DNA of 64,000 nucleotides from Helicobacter felis ATCC 49179 (GTDB lineage Bacteria > Campylobacterota > Campylobacteria > Campylobacterales > Helicobacteraceae). This document shows positions 1 through 8,624 of this stretch, in pieces. The translations under genes and the position numbers were made by a program. The notes under the pieces were generated by a model. It had not been told where the DNA came from and did no database searches. It was given only the letters and a program-made list of their open reading frames with translations. Location of the stretch: contig NC_014810.2 in assembly GCF_000200595.1 (NCBI RefSeq), positions 630,311 to 694,310 of the forward strand. Direction: 5' to 3'. Position 1 is the stretch's first letter. The number at the start of each line of letters is the position of its first letter.

Positions 1-1
1 C

Positions 2-799
2 GTGGCTTCTGAGAGTTGCGCTTTAGACGCGCTAGGGGCGACTGCACTCAAAGACATCGCACCCGGAGAGATGGTGAGCTTCTCAGCAGAGGGGATTCAA
101 ACAAGTCATATCCCTCAAAAGGCGACCTCTAAAATCTGCTCTTTTGAGTATATTTATTTTGCTAGGGGGGATTCGGTGCTTGAGGGCAAGAGTGTGCACT
201 TAGCCCGCTTGAGAGCGGGGGCATATTTAGCCAAAATCCACCCGGTAGAGGCAGATATTGTCGTGGGTGTGCCCGATTCAGGGATTGATGCAGCACTGGG
301 TTATGCGGAGGCTTCGGGCATCCCTTATGCTGTGGGTTTTATTAAAAACCGCTACATCAGTCGGACTTTTATCACCCCCCAAGCAGAGCGCGAGGAAAAG
401 TTACGCCTCAAACTCAACCCCATTATTCCTAATTTAAAGGGCAAGCGGATCGTGCTGGTTGATGATTCGATTGTGCGGGGCAACACCACCAAGCGTATCG
501 CTACGCTACTGCGCAATGTGGGCGTGAAAGAAATCCACATGCGTATCAGCTCCCCCCCCTTTATCCACCCCTGTTTTTATGGCACAGATATAGACTCCGA
601 AGAACATCTCATCGCCTGCAAGCATTCTACTGAGCAGATCGCCCAAATTCTAGGTGTGGATTCTTTGGTCTATTTGCCCTTAGAGGGGATTACTTATATG
701 CTTGAGGGGTTAGGATTTTGTGCAGCATGTTTTGGAGGCGGGTATCCTACTCCCATTCCTAGCGAGCAAATCCGCCTCAGCGCACCAACTCATATTTAA
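2..799 (+). CDS. purF: Amidophosphoribosyltransferase (5'-truncated by window edge)
   Basis: Commits PRPP and glutamine to de novo purine synthesis (5-phosphoribosylamine formation), in the cytosol. Only the C-terminal 265 residues lie in the window. The N-terminal glutaminase (Ntn, Cys1) domain is outside, so the GTG at position 2 is not a real start. What is visible is the end of the glutaminase domain (ASESCALDALG) and the whole phosphoribosyltransferase domain with the PRPP-binding loop VLVDDSIVRGNTTK at about residues 150-163 of the fragment. The stop lies 9 bases before the purM ATG, so this is the first visible gene of a purine operon. The SSPPF codons contain a run of eight C (552-559). 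Confidence 0.95.
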   Translation: MASESCALDALGATALKDIAPGEMVSFSAEGIQTSHIPQKATSKICSFEYIYFARGDSVLEGKSVHLARLRAGAYLAKIHPVEADIVVGVPDSGIDAALGYAEASGIPYAVGFIKNRYISRTFITPQAEREEKLRLKLNPIIPNLKGKRIVLVDDSIVRGNTTKRIATLLRNVGVKEIHMRISSPPFIHPCFYGTDIDSEEHLIACKHSTEQIAQILGVDSLVYLPLEGITYMLEGLGFCAACFGGGYPTPIPSEQIRLSAPTHI

Positions 800-808
800 A
801 GGATTTTG

Positions 809-1831
809 ATGCACAGCCATTATAAAAATGCCGGGGTGGATGTTCAGGCGGGCTATGAGTCTGTAGAGCGCATCCAAAAGCACATCGCACGCACCCGTAT
901 TCAAGAGTCCAACACTCTAGGGGGATTTGGGGGGCTCTTTGCGCTCAATTTGGAGGGGTTTAGCCAACCTATGTTAGTGAGCGGGGCTGATGGCGTGGGC
1001 ACCAAGTTAAAGCTAGCTTTTGCCTTTGGAGGGCATGAGAGTGTGGGGGTGGACTGCGTGGCGATGTGTGTGAATGATGTGATCTGTCTTGGGGCTAAAC
1101 CTCTTTTCTTTTTAGATTACATCGCTTTGGCCCAAAATGAGCCTAGCAAGGTAGAACACATTGTCGCTGGCATGGCGCAAGGTTGCATCGAGGCAGGTTG
1201 TGAATTGTTGGGCGGAGAGACTGCCGAGATGCCCGGCTTTTATGCGCCCAAAGAATACGATCTAGCTGGCTTTTGTGTGGGGATTGTGGATAAAAGCAAA
1301 CTTCTAAATGTAGAAAATGTGCACGCAGGTGATGCCATCATTGGGCTAGCTTCTAGTGGTTTGCATTCTAATGGTTTTTCTTTGGTGCGCAAGATTTTAC
1401 AAGATCGCTCTATTGATCCCTCTACCTACACCCTTGCAGGGCAAAACCTTGCTCAAATCCTCTTAACCCCAACAAAAATCTATGTCAAAGCGATCTTAAA
1501 GCTTTTAGAGCACCTCCCCATCAAATCCCTAGCCCATATCACGGGTGGGGGGTTTTATGAGAATGTCCCGCGCGCTCTGCCTGCAGGTTTGCAAGCCAAA
1601 ATTACTAAAAACACTTTTGCAACCCCGCCCATCTTTGACTTTCTAGCCCAAGAGGGGGGCATAGCACAAGAGGAGATGTTTCATGTCTTTAATATGGGGA
1701 TTGGAATGGTGGTTATCTTGCCCGCTGTGCATGCCCAAGAAGCCTTAGAGCTCTTAAGAGCATGCGATCAAGAGGCTTATAAAATTGGAGAAGTGCAAGA
1801 AGGCAGAGGAGTAGAGCTATGCGACTCTTAA
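809..1831 (+). CDS. purM: Phosphoribosylformylglycinamidine cyclo-ligase (AIR synthetase)
   Basis: Closes the imidazole ring of AIR from FGAM with ATP, the fifth step of purine synthesis. The protein is about 340 residues, the usual length. It shows the PurM signatures DGVGTKLKLA, the catalytic-loop region GGETAEMPGFY, and LASSGLHSNGFSLVR, the last typical of the ATP-binding half of the PurM/PurL superfamily. The start is set at ATG 809 because AAAGGA lies 5 bases upstream. The in-frame TTG at 806 would sit too close to that site. Its 3' end overlaps the next gene by 13 bases, which suggests translational coupling inside the operon. Confidence 0.96.
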   Translation: MHSHYKNAGVDVQAGYESVERIQKHIARTRIQESNTLGGFGGLFALNLEGFSQPMLVSGADGVGTKLKLAFAFGGHESVGVDCVAMCVNDVICLGAKPLFFLDYIALAQNEPSKVEHIVAGMAQGCIEAGCELLGGETAEMPGFYAPKEYDLAGFCVGIVDKSKLLNVENVHAGDAIIGLASSGLHSNGFSLVRKILQDRSIDPSTYTLAGQNLAQILLTPTKIYVKAILKLLEHLPIKSLAHITGGGFYENVPRALPAGLQAKITKNTFATPPIFDFLAQEGGIAQEEMFHVFNMGIGMVVILPAVHAQEALELLRACDQEAYKIGEVQEGRGVELCDS

Positions 1832-2523
1832 GTGAAACTCTGCAAAACCAACGCTATTTTGGGCGCGGGATCATTGTGGGTAGAGCCCCCAAGAGCCCCC
1901 ATGTGTTTTTAGCTTATTTTTTAATGGGGCGTAGCGCGCAGAGCCAAAACCGCTTTTTTAGCCTAGAGGGTAAGAATCTACAAATTGCCTTTGTAGACCC
2001 TCAAAGTGTCGCTGACCCCTCTTTGATCTTTTACCCTCCCATCGTGCAGCAAAATAACCATATCATCATCACTAATGGGAGTCAAACCCAGATATTACAG
2101 CAGTCTTTGCTCTCAGGACAGGATTTTCAACACGCCCTAAACCAACAGAGTTTTGAACCCGATTCCCCCCATTTTACCCCTAGGATCAGCGCGCTGATTC
2201 ACTTGCAACCCCAAAATTTTAGCTACCAAATGGGCTTAGTCAAAAATATACAGGGGACTTGTGCGCGTTTTTCCTTTAACTATGAGAGTGCGAGCGGTGT
2301 GGGGCATTTCTTACACACTTATAATCATGACGCTAACCCTCTGCCCTCCTTTGAGGGCGAACCTAAACCTATTGTGCTCCCCTCTACTCTTGAGGAGCTG
2401 GGTAACACCCTTTGGGAAGGCTTGGATTTGGAGTATAAGATCGCGCTGTGTGTGCAATCTGTGCACCTAGACACCCATCAAGTCCAAACCTACATTTACA
2501 ATAAATACAGCAAGGATTGCTAA
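1819..2523 (+). CDS. purO: PurO-type IMP cyclohydrolase
   Basis: Predicted to close the second purine ring (FAICAR to IMP), the last step of the pathway. The 234-residue protein resembles the stand-alone IMP cyclohydrolase family (PF07826/COG3363) best known from archaea, not the MGS-like N-terminal domain of bacterial PurH. Supporting stretches are the N-terminal RYFGRGIIVGR and YFLMGRSAQSQNR, and a following AICAR-transformylase gene that lacks a cyclohydrolase domain. It begins inside the purM 3' end and its TAA overlaps the next ATG (TAATG). Family assignment is from remembered family features plus context. The main doubt is whether the enzyme is active. Confidence 0.8.
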   Translation: MRLLSETLQNQRYFGRGIIVGRAPKSPHVFLAYFLMGRSAQSQNRFFSLEGKNLQIAFVDPQSVADPSLIFYPPIVQQNNHIIITNGSQTQILQQSLLSGQDFQHALNQQSFEPDSPHFTPRISALIHLQPQNFSYQMGLVKNIQGTCARFSFNYESASGVGHFLHTYNHDANPLPSFEGEPKPIVLPSTLEELGNTLWEGLDLEYKIALCVQSVHLDTHQVQTYIYNKYSKDC

Positions 2524-3680
2524 TGTCTCTCTCCCTCAAATACGGCTTTAACCCCCACCAAGCCCAAGCTAAAATCTTATCAAGTAATCTCCCTTTTGCC
2601 ATTCTCAATGGCACGCCTAGCTACATCAACTTTTTAGACGCGCTCAATGCTTACCAGCTTGTTAAAGAACTTCAAGAGGCGAGTAAGCGCCCTGCAGCCA
2701 CTTCTTTTAAGCACCTCAGCCCCACCTCAGCCGCGCTAGCCCAGCCCCTAGAAAAGCAACGCCTCCAAGCCTATTTTTTAGAAAATCTTGCAGAATGCCA
2801 AGACTCCCCCATCGCCTCCGCTTACGCGCGTGCAAGGGGAGCGGATCGTATGAGTTCTTTTGGGGATTTTGTCGCCCTCAGTGATTTATGCGATGTGGCT
2901 TGTGCCAAATTGCTAGCCCAAGAGGTTTCAGATGGCATTATTGCCCCCGCCTTTGCTCCTGAGGCTCTTGAAATTCTCAAGCGTAAAAAAGGGGGGCAGT
3001 ATGTGATCTTGCAAATTGATCCTAATTACACCCCCCCAGAGCTAGAGAGGCGCGATGTCTTTGGGATCACCTTTGAGCAACAGCGCAACTCTTTAACAAT
3101 CACCCCTGATCTGCTCAAAGACATCCCCACACACAACAAAACCCTCCCCAAGCAAGCCCAAGAGGATTTGATCTTAGCTTTGATCACCCTCAAATATACT
3201 CAGTCCAATTCGATCTGTTTGGCCTACAAGGGGCAGGTGATTGGCGTAGGAGCAGGGCAACAATCCCGTATCCATTGCACTAAGATCGCTGCTGACAAGG
3301 CGGATTTATGGCATTTGCGTGTCCACCCCAAGGTGCTAGATTTGCCCTTTATAGAGGGTTTAAATCGCCCCACTAAGGATAATCTCATCTATGCCTACCT
3401 CACACATGGTTTAAGTGATGAGGATTTAAGTCTTTTAAAACGCCCTGTGCCCCCCTTAAGCGCACAAGAAAAAGCGGATTATTTGGGGCGTGTGAGCGGG
3501 GTGAGTTTGGGCAGTGATGCCTTTTTCCCCTTTAGTGATAGCATTTTGCGCGCGCATAAAAGCGGGGTGCGCTACATTGCTCAAAGCGGGGGGAGCAAAC
3601 AGGATTTGCAAGTGATTCAAGCCTGCAACGGGCTTGATATGGTCATGGCTTTCACCCATGTCCGCTTATTCCACCACTAG
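2523..3680 (+). CDS. purH: AICAR formyltransferase, stand-alone (PurH C-terminal domain only)
   Basis: Transfers a formyl group from 10-formyl-THF to AICAR, the ninth purine step. At about 385 residues it covers only the transformylase half of bifunctional PurH (usually about 520 residues). It has the catalytic Lys-His context ATSFKHLSPTSAAL near residues 60-75, and the family's C-terminal FPFSDSI, GVRYIAQSGGS and AFTHVRLFHH. There is no MGS-like cyclohydrolase domain; that role is probably taken by the upstream purO-like gene. ATG 2523 shares its A with the upstream TAA, and AAGGA sits 6 bases before it. An upstream in-frame TTG at 2517 is less likely. A C7 run lies at 3031-3037. Confidence 0.92.
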   Translation: MSLSLKYGFNPHQAQAKILSSNLPFAILNGTPSYINFLDALNAYQLVKELQEASKRPAATSFKHLSPTSAALAQPLEKQRLQAYFLENLAECQDSPIASAYARARGADRMSSFGDFVALSDLCDVACAKLLAQEVSDGIIAPAFAPEALEILKRKKGGQYVILQIDPNYTPPELERRDVFGITFEQQRNSLTITPDLLKDIPTHNKTLPKQAQEDLILALITLKYTQSNSICLAYKGQVIGVGAGQQSRIHCTKIAADKADLWHLRVHPKVLDLPFIEGLNRPTKDNLIYAYLTHGLSDEDLSLLKRPVPPLSAQEKADYLGRVSGVSLGSDAFFPFSDSILRAHKSGVRYIAQSGGSKQDLQVIQACNGLDMVMAFTHVRLFHH

Positions 3681-3688
3681 GAGAACTC

Positions 3689-4927
3689 ATGAAAATTGCC
3701 ATTATTGGAAGTGGGGGGCGCGAACATGCGATTTTAAAAAAAATCTTAGCCCCCAATCGCCAAATTTTTATGCTTCCGGGCAATGCCGGAATGCGTGAGG
3801 CTCGCTGTGTCCCCATTAGCGTAGACGATCAGCAAGGCATTTTAAACTTTGCCAAACAAGAAGCCCTAGATTTCATCATCGTATCCCCAGATAATCCTCT
3901 TGTAGATGGCTTAGTCGATGTGCTTGAGGAGGCAGGTTTTGCCTGCTTTGGACCTAGAAAAAGCGGGGCGCGCTTGGAGGGGAGTAAGATTTTTGCCAAA
4001 GACTTTATGCAAAGACACAACATTCCCACAGCAAGCTATGATAGTTTTGACTGCTTGCAAGAAGCCCTGAAATATTTAGAAAAAGTGGAGTTTCCCTGTG
4101 TGATCAAAGCTGATGGGCTCGCCTTTGGCAAGGGTGTGATCATCGCTCACAATGCCAAAGAGGCGCAAGAGAGTTTAGAGGCGATGATGCAAGAGGGTGT
4201 TTTTGGGGAGAGTGGAAAAAGGGTTGTGATTGAGGAGTTTTTGCAAGGACCTGAGGCTTCTTTGCTCACCTTTTGTGATGGTTTGACACTCAAAGCCATG
4301 CCCCCAGCGATGGATTATAAACGCGCTTTAGATGGGGATCGAGGTTTGAATACGGGGGGGATGGGTTGTATTGCGCCCAATCCTTACTGGAGCGCTCAAA
4401 TTGCTAAAGAGTGTGAGGAGAAAATCTTAATCCCCACTCTTAAGGGAATCCAAGAGGAAAATCTGCATTTTAGAGGGTGTTTGTATTTTGGGCTCATCCT
4501 CACGCCCAAAGGGGTCAAAGTGCTTGAATATAATTGCCGTTTTGGCGATCCAGAAACCCAAACTCTGCTCCCCCTCCTGCAAAGCGATCTATTAGAGATC
4601 ATGCAGGCCTGCTCTACCCAAACCCTAGCCAAGCAAGAGGTGAATTTTGCTCCCCTTTCCTCTTGCTGTGTGGTCTTGGCTTCTCAGGGTTACCCAAAAA
4701 TCTTTCAAACAGGACACCCCATTAACTACCCCTCTCATCTTGACATTTGTTTTGCCGGGGTTAAGCAGGTGGGTGATCAATTAGTCAATGCTGGGGGGCG
4801 GGTGTGCAGTGTTACAAGTGTCGCGCCCAGCCTGCAAGAAGCCCGCAAAGAGAGCTATCAACGCCTCTTAAAAATTGATTTTAACCCTGCGCATTATCGC
4901 CAAGACATCGGGGCGGGACTGCCATGA
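3689..4927 (+). CDS. purD: Phosphoribosylamine-glycine ligase (GAR synthetase)
   Basis: Joins phosphoribosylamine and glycine using ATP, the second purine step. It is 412 residues, normal for PurD. It begins with IIGSGGREHAILKKI, the PurD N-terminal signature, followed by an ATP-grasp domain (IKADGLAFGKGVIIA, then LNTGGMGCIAPNPYW and EYNCRFGDPETQ) and a short C-terminal barrel. AGGAG lies 6 bases before the ATG, and its TGA overlaps the purL ATG (ATGA). A run of seven G lies at 4354-4360 in the GGMGC region. Confidence 0.97.
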   Translation: MKIAIIGSGGREHAILKKILAPNRQIFMLPGNAGMREARCVPISVDDQQGILNFAKQEALDFIIVSPDNPLVDGLVDVLEEAGFACFGPRKSGARLEGSKIFAKDFMQRHNIPTASYDSFDCLQEALKYLEKVEFPCVIKADGLAFGKGVIIAHNAKEAQESLEAMMQEGVFGESGKRVVIEEFLQGPEASLLTFCDGLTLKAMPPAMDYKRALDGDRGLNTGGMGCIAPNPYWSAQIAKECEEKILIPTLKGIQEENLHFRGCLYFGLILTPKGVKVLEYNCRFGDPETQTLLPLLQSDLLEIMQACSTQTLAKQEVNFAPLSSCCVVLASQGYPKIFQTGHPINYPSHLDICFAGVKQVGDQLVNAGGRVCSVTSVAPSLQEARKESYQRLLKIDFNPAHYRQDIGAGLP

Positions 4928-7900
4928 TTGTCTATGTGCGCAAAAAAGAGGGGTTTGATTTTTTAGAGCGCGATCTGTGCGCCACACTCAAGGATATTTT
5001 AGCCATTCCCACGCTTGAAAAAATTATTTGTGTGCAGGCGTATTTGCTAGAGGGTTTGACAGAAGAACAACTTGAGCGCGCCCAAATGCTCTTTTGCACC
5101 CCACAGACAGAAATTTGTAGCGCGGAGCTAGACCTATCAGATTGTGCGGGGCATTTTGCCCTCCAAACCCTCAAGGGGCAGTTTGATCCAAGAAGCCATG
5201 CAGCCTTGCAGTGTTTGCAAATGCTCTACCCAGAAACCCCAAATATTGATGTCGAATGCGCCACTATCTATAAACTCTATGGTCAGCTTAACCCTAAGCA
5301 CCAAGCCAAGATTTTAGATTACTTGCAAAATCCTTTAGAAAACCACGCCATCCCCCTCCCTCTGCAAAAGGCGCGCGTGCTTTTAGATAAGCCCTTTTGC
5401 GCCACTCTAAAGGATTTTTCTACCCTTACAGATTTTAGCCCCCTGATTGCCCAACACCAACTCTCTTTACGCCCTGAGGATTTGTGCCTCATTCAAGAAC
5501 ACCTGCCACACCTAAACGCCCTAGAACTTAAAATTTTAGACACCTTTTGGTCGGATCATTGTCGGCATGGCACATTTTTTACAGAGCTTACCTTTAGCAC
5601 AGACGATCCCTTGAGCCAAGAAATTTACGATCTCTACTACGCACTACACCAAGAGATCAGGGCGCACAAACCCATTAGCCTCATGGACCTCTCTACCCTT
5701 ATGGGCGCGTCCTTAAAAAAACAGGGCAAAGCCACATCGTGGGTGCAAAGCGAGGAGAACAACGCCTGCACTCTAGCCATCGAGCTTAACACCCCCACGG
5801 GCAAAAAACCCTATTATCTTTTTTTCAAAAATGAAACCCACAACCACCCTACAGAGATCGAGCCTTACGGGGGGGCTTCTACTTGCATTGGGGGAGCAAT
5901 TCGCGATCCCTTGTCCGCACGCGGGGTGGTTTATGCTGGGATTCGTATCTCAGGCTGTGCTAACCCTCTTGAGCCCATTACTCAAACTAGAGCGGGCAAA
6001 CTCCCCCAAAGAAAAATCGCGCTAGGTGCTTCTGAGGGCTTTAGTGCTTATGGGAATCAAATCGGGGTGGCTACGGGTCTAGTTGCAGAGATTTACCATG
6101 AGGGCTACAAGGCTAAACATTTAGAATTAGGGGCGGTGCTAGGAGCAGCCCCTCAAGAGAATGTGCGCTCTTTAACGCCTATGCCCGGAGATATTGTGCT
6201 CTTGGTAGGGGGGCGCACGGGGCGCGATGGTTTAGGGGGGGCTAGTGGTTCTTCTCAAGCGCACAGCGCGCATTCTATAGAGATTTGCGGAGCACAGGTG
6301 CAAAAAGGAGACGCCCCAGAAGAGCGCAAACTGCAAAGATTAATGCAAAATCCCCAATTTTCTACTTTAATCAAGCGGTGTAATGATTTGGGAGCTGGGG
6401 GGGTGAGTGTCGCGCTGGGTGAACTTAGCTCCAGTGGGATACGCATTGATTTAAGCGCACTGCCTACCAAATACACGGGACTAAGTGCCTTTGATTTGGC
6501 TTTAAGCGAGTCGCAAGAAAGAATGGCGATGCTCATTGATCCTAAAGATTTGCCTCTTTTTGAGGAGTTATGCGCCTCAGAAAATCTTTTAAGCGCGCCT
6601 GTAGCTACTATCACTACTAGCGGTTCTTTAGAGATGGTGTTTGAAGATAAAATTGTAGCTAATATCCCTATGAGTCTATTGCACAGCCAGGGGGCAAAAC
6701 GCCACGCTGATGCTTATCTTGGCAAACCCACGCCCTCACCAAAGCGCGCCTATGATTTTCTCTTAGATTTAAAGCAGTTAGTTACAGACCTTAATTTTTG
6801 CTCGCAAAGAGGCTTAGTAGAGAGATTTGACTCCACCATTGGAAGCAACACAATTTTTATGCCCCTAGGGGGGAAATACCAAGCCACGCCCATCCAAGCA
6901 ATGGCGCACCTCATCCCCTTTGAGGACACCTCAACCTGCTCCTTAGCCACCTTTGGGTTTGACCCCTATCTTTGCGCCCAAGACCCCACGAGGGGGGGGT
7001 ATTGTGCTGTTGTGGAGTCGGTGTGTAAACTCATTGCCTGCGGGGCGCGCTTTGAAGAGATTTATTTGAGTTTTCAAGAATATTTTGAGAGTTTGGGCAG
7101 GGACGCGCTCAAATGGGGAAAACCCTTTGGGGTGTTGCTTGGAGCTTTTTTAGCCCAGCACAGACTCCAAATTCCTTGCATAGGAGGCAAGGATTCGATG
7201 AGTGGGAGTTTTGAGGATTTGAGCGTCCCCCCCTCTTTTATCTCTTTTGCCTTCTGCGCTCAAGAGGCGACACATTTAATCTCGCCTGAGTTTAAAGCCC
7301 CTAATCATTTTATTTATCTCATCCAAGCTCCCCTAGATTCTTATGGACTTCCCTATGATTTTGAGGGCATTTTTGAGCGCATCCACACCCATATTTTAAA
7401 GGGGCATATCCTTGCTGCCTATGCTCTAGGCAGAGGAGGGGTAGCAGACGCGCTGATTAAAATGTCTTTGGGTAATCGCATTGGGGTGAATCTAGAGCCT
7501 GCGCTTGATTTAGAAACTTTGTTTGCGCCCGGTTATGGGAATTTTGTTGTGGAGAGCGCATGCGCACTTGATTTTGGGGTGATATTGGGCAAAACAATGA
7601 GCGATCCAAGTTTGCAAAGAGGATCGCAGAGTTTAAAATTAGAGAAATTATTAAAACTTTTTGAAAGCCCCCTAGAATCTTTGTATCCTAGCCGTGTTGT
7701 TGTGCCCTCAAACCCTCCCCTTCCCTCCCCTATTCCAACCCCTATTTTAACTTCTAAGCTTAAGATCGCCAAACCTAGAGTGCTTATTCCGGTATTTCCG
7801 GGCACTAACTGCGAACAAGATACAGAGCGCACTTTTAAGCAGGCGGGCGCATTGGTGCAAACTCTAGTGATTACTAATCTCACCCCTGAACATTTAAGCG

Positions 7901-8562
7901 AGTCGCTTGTGCGCATGCAAAAAGCTATATCTAATAGTCAAATTCTCTTTATTCCGGGAGGATTTTCGGGGGGAGATGAGCCTAGCGGGGCGGGCAAGAT
8001 GATTCAAGCTTTTTTCTCTAGCCCGCGCTTGCAAGAGGCGATCATGCAACTGCTAAACAAACAAGATGGACTCATTGGAGGGATTTGTAATGGCTTTCAA
8101 GCCTTGCTAAGATTGGGCTTATTGCCCTATGGGGAAATTCGACCTCTTAGCCCCCAAGACCCCATTCTTTTACACAACACCCTTTTAGCCCATCGATCTA
8201 AGATTGCTTATGTAAAAGTCCTCTCTAACGCTTCGCCATGGCTCTCTTGTGCGCAAGTTGGAGAGATTTATGCTGTGCCCATCTCGCATGGGGAGGGGCG
8301 TTTTTATGCCCCCACTCAAACCCTCACAAAATTAGCTAGTCAAAATCAAATCGCTACCCAGTATGTTAACTTAGAGGGCGAGCTGAGCGCAGAGTCTAAT
8401 CCTAACGGATCGTTGTGCAATATTGAGGGGATCACATCTGCTTGTGGGCGTGTTTTTGGGAAAATGGGGCATACAGAGCGTTTTAAACATCTGCTTTATA
8501 AGAATATTCCGGGGAATTTTAAAATGGACATTTTCAAGGGCGCGGTGGGGTATTTTGAATAA
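4924..8562 (+). CDS. purL: Phosphoribosylformylglycinamidine synthase, single-chain large form
   Basis: Converts FGAR to FGAM with ATP and glutamine, the fourth purine step. The 1212-residue chain carries all modules: an N-terminal PurS-like region (about 1-150), a linker (LDTFWSDHCRHGTFFT near 195), two PurM-like synthetase halves (NETHNHPTEIEP near 305; DPTRGGYCAVVE near 690; GGKDSMSGSF near 755), and a C-terminal class I glutaminase (PVFPGTNCEQD near 960; nucleophile Cys in GGICNGFQALL near 1056; His/Glu in ISHGEGRF near 1121). This is the fused E. coli-like architecture rather than the split PurS/PurQ/PurL set. The start overlaps purD (ATGA). An eight-G run lies at 6992-6999. Last gene of the operon. 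Confidence 0.96.
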   Translation: MIVYVRKKEGFDFLERDLCATLKDILAIPTLEKIICVQAYLLEGLTEEQLERAQMLFCTPQTEICSAELDLSDCAGHFALQTLKGQFDPRSHAALQCLQMLYPETPNIDVECATIYKLYGQLNPKHQAKILDYLQNPLENHAIPLPLQKARVLLDKPFCATLKDFSTLTDFSPLIAQHQLSLRPEDLCLIQEHLPHLNALELKILDTFWSDHCRHGTFFTELTFSTDDPLSQEIYDLYYALHQEIRAHKPISLMDLSTLMGASLKKQGKATSWVQSEENNACTLAIELNTPTGKKPYYLFFKNETHNHPTEIEPYGGASTCIGGAIRDPLSARGVVYAGIRISGCANPLEPITQTRAGKLPQRKIALGASEGFSAYGNQIGVATGLVAEIYHEGYKAKHLELGAVLGAAPQENVRSLTPMPGDIVLLVGGRTGRDGLGGASGSSQAHSAHSIEICGAQVQKGDAPEERKLQRLMQNPQFSTLIKRCNDLGAGGVSVALGELSSSGIRIDLSALPTKYTGLSAFDLALSESQERMAMLIDPKDLPLFEELCASENLLSAPVATITTSGSLEMVFEDKIVANIPMSLLHSQGAKRHADAYLGKPTPSPKRAYDFLLDLKQLVTDLNFCSQRGLVERFDSTIGSNTIFMPLGGKYQATPIQAMAHLIPFEDTSTCSLATFGFDPYLCAQDPTRGGYCAVVESVCKLIACGARFEEIYLSFQEYFESLGRDALKWGKPFGVLLGAFLAQHRLQIPCIGGKDSMSGSFEDLSVPPSFISFAFCAQEATHLISPEFKAPNHFIYLIQAPLDSYGLPYDFEGIFERIHTHILKGHILAAYALGRGGVADALIKMSLGNRIGVNLEPALDLETLFAPGYGNFVVESACALDFGVILGKTMSDPSLQRGSQSLKLEKLLKLFESPLESLYPSRVVVPSNPPLPSPIPTPILTSKLKIAKPRVLIPVFPGTNCEQDTERTFKQAGALVQTLVITNLTPEHLSESLVRMQKAISNSQILFIPGGFSGGDEPSGAGKMIQAFFSSPRLQEAIMQLLNKQDGLIGGICNGFQALLRLGLLPYGEIRPLSPQDPILLHNTLLAHRSKIAYVKVLSNASPWLSCAQVGEIYAVPISHGEGRFYAPTQTLTKLASQNQIATQYVNLEGELSAESNPNGSLCNIEGITSACGRVFGKMGHTERFKHLLYKNIPGNFKMDIFKGAVGYFE

Positions 8563-8624
8563 AAATAGTGTATCTTGTGGGAGTATCAATATTATTTTGT
8601 TACACTGACCAAAAAGGATAGATA

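Noticed and set aside
6255-6614. 119-codon minus-strand ORF inside purL
   Set aside because: Antisense shadow of a conserved synthetase region; no ribosome site or family resemblance.
8563-8624. Inverted repeat AGTGTA/TACACT after purL as a terminator
   Set aside because: Six-base arms with a loop of nearly 30 bases and no T-run; too weak to support.
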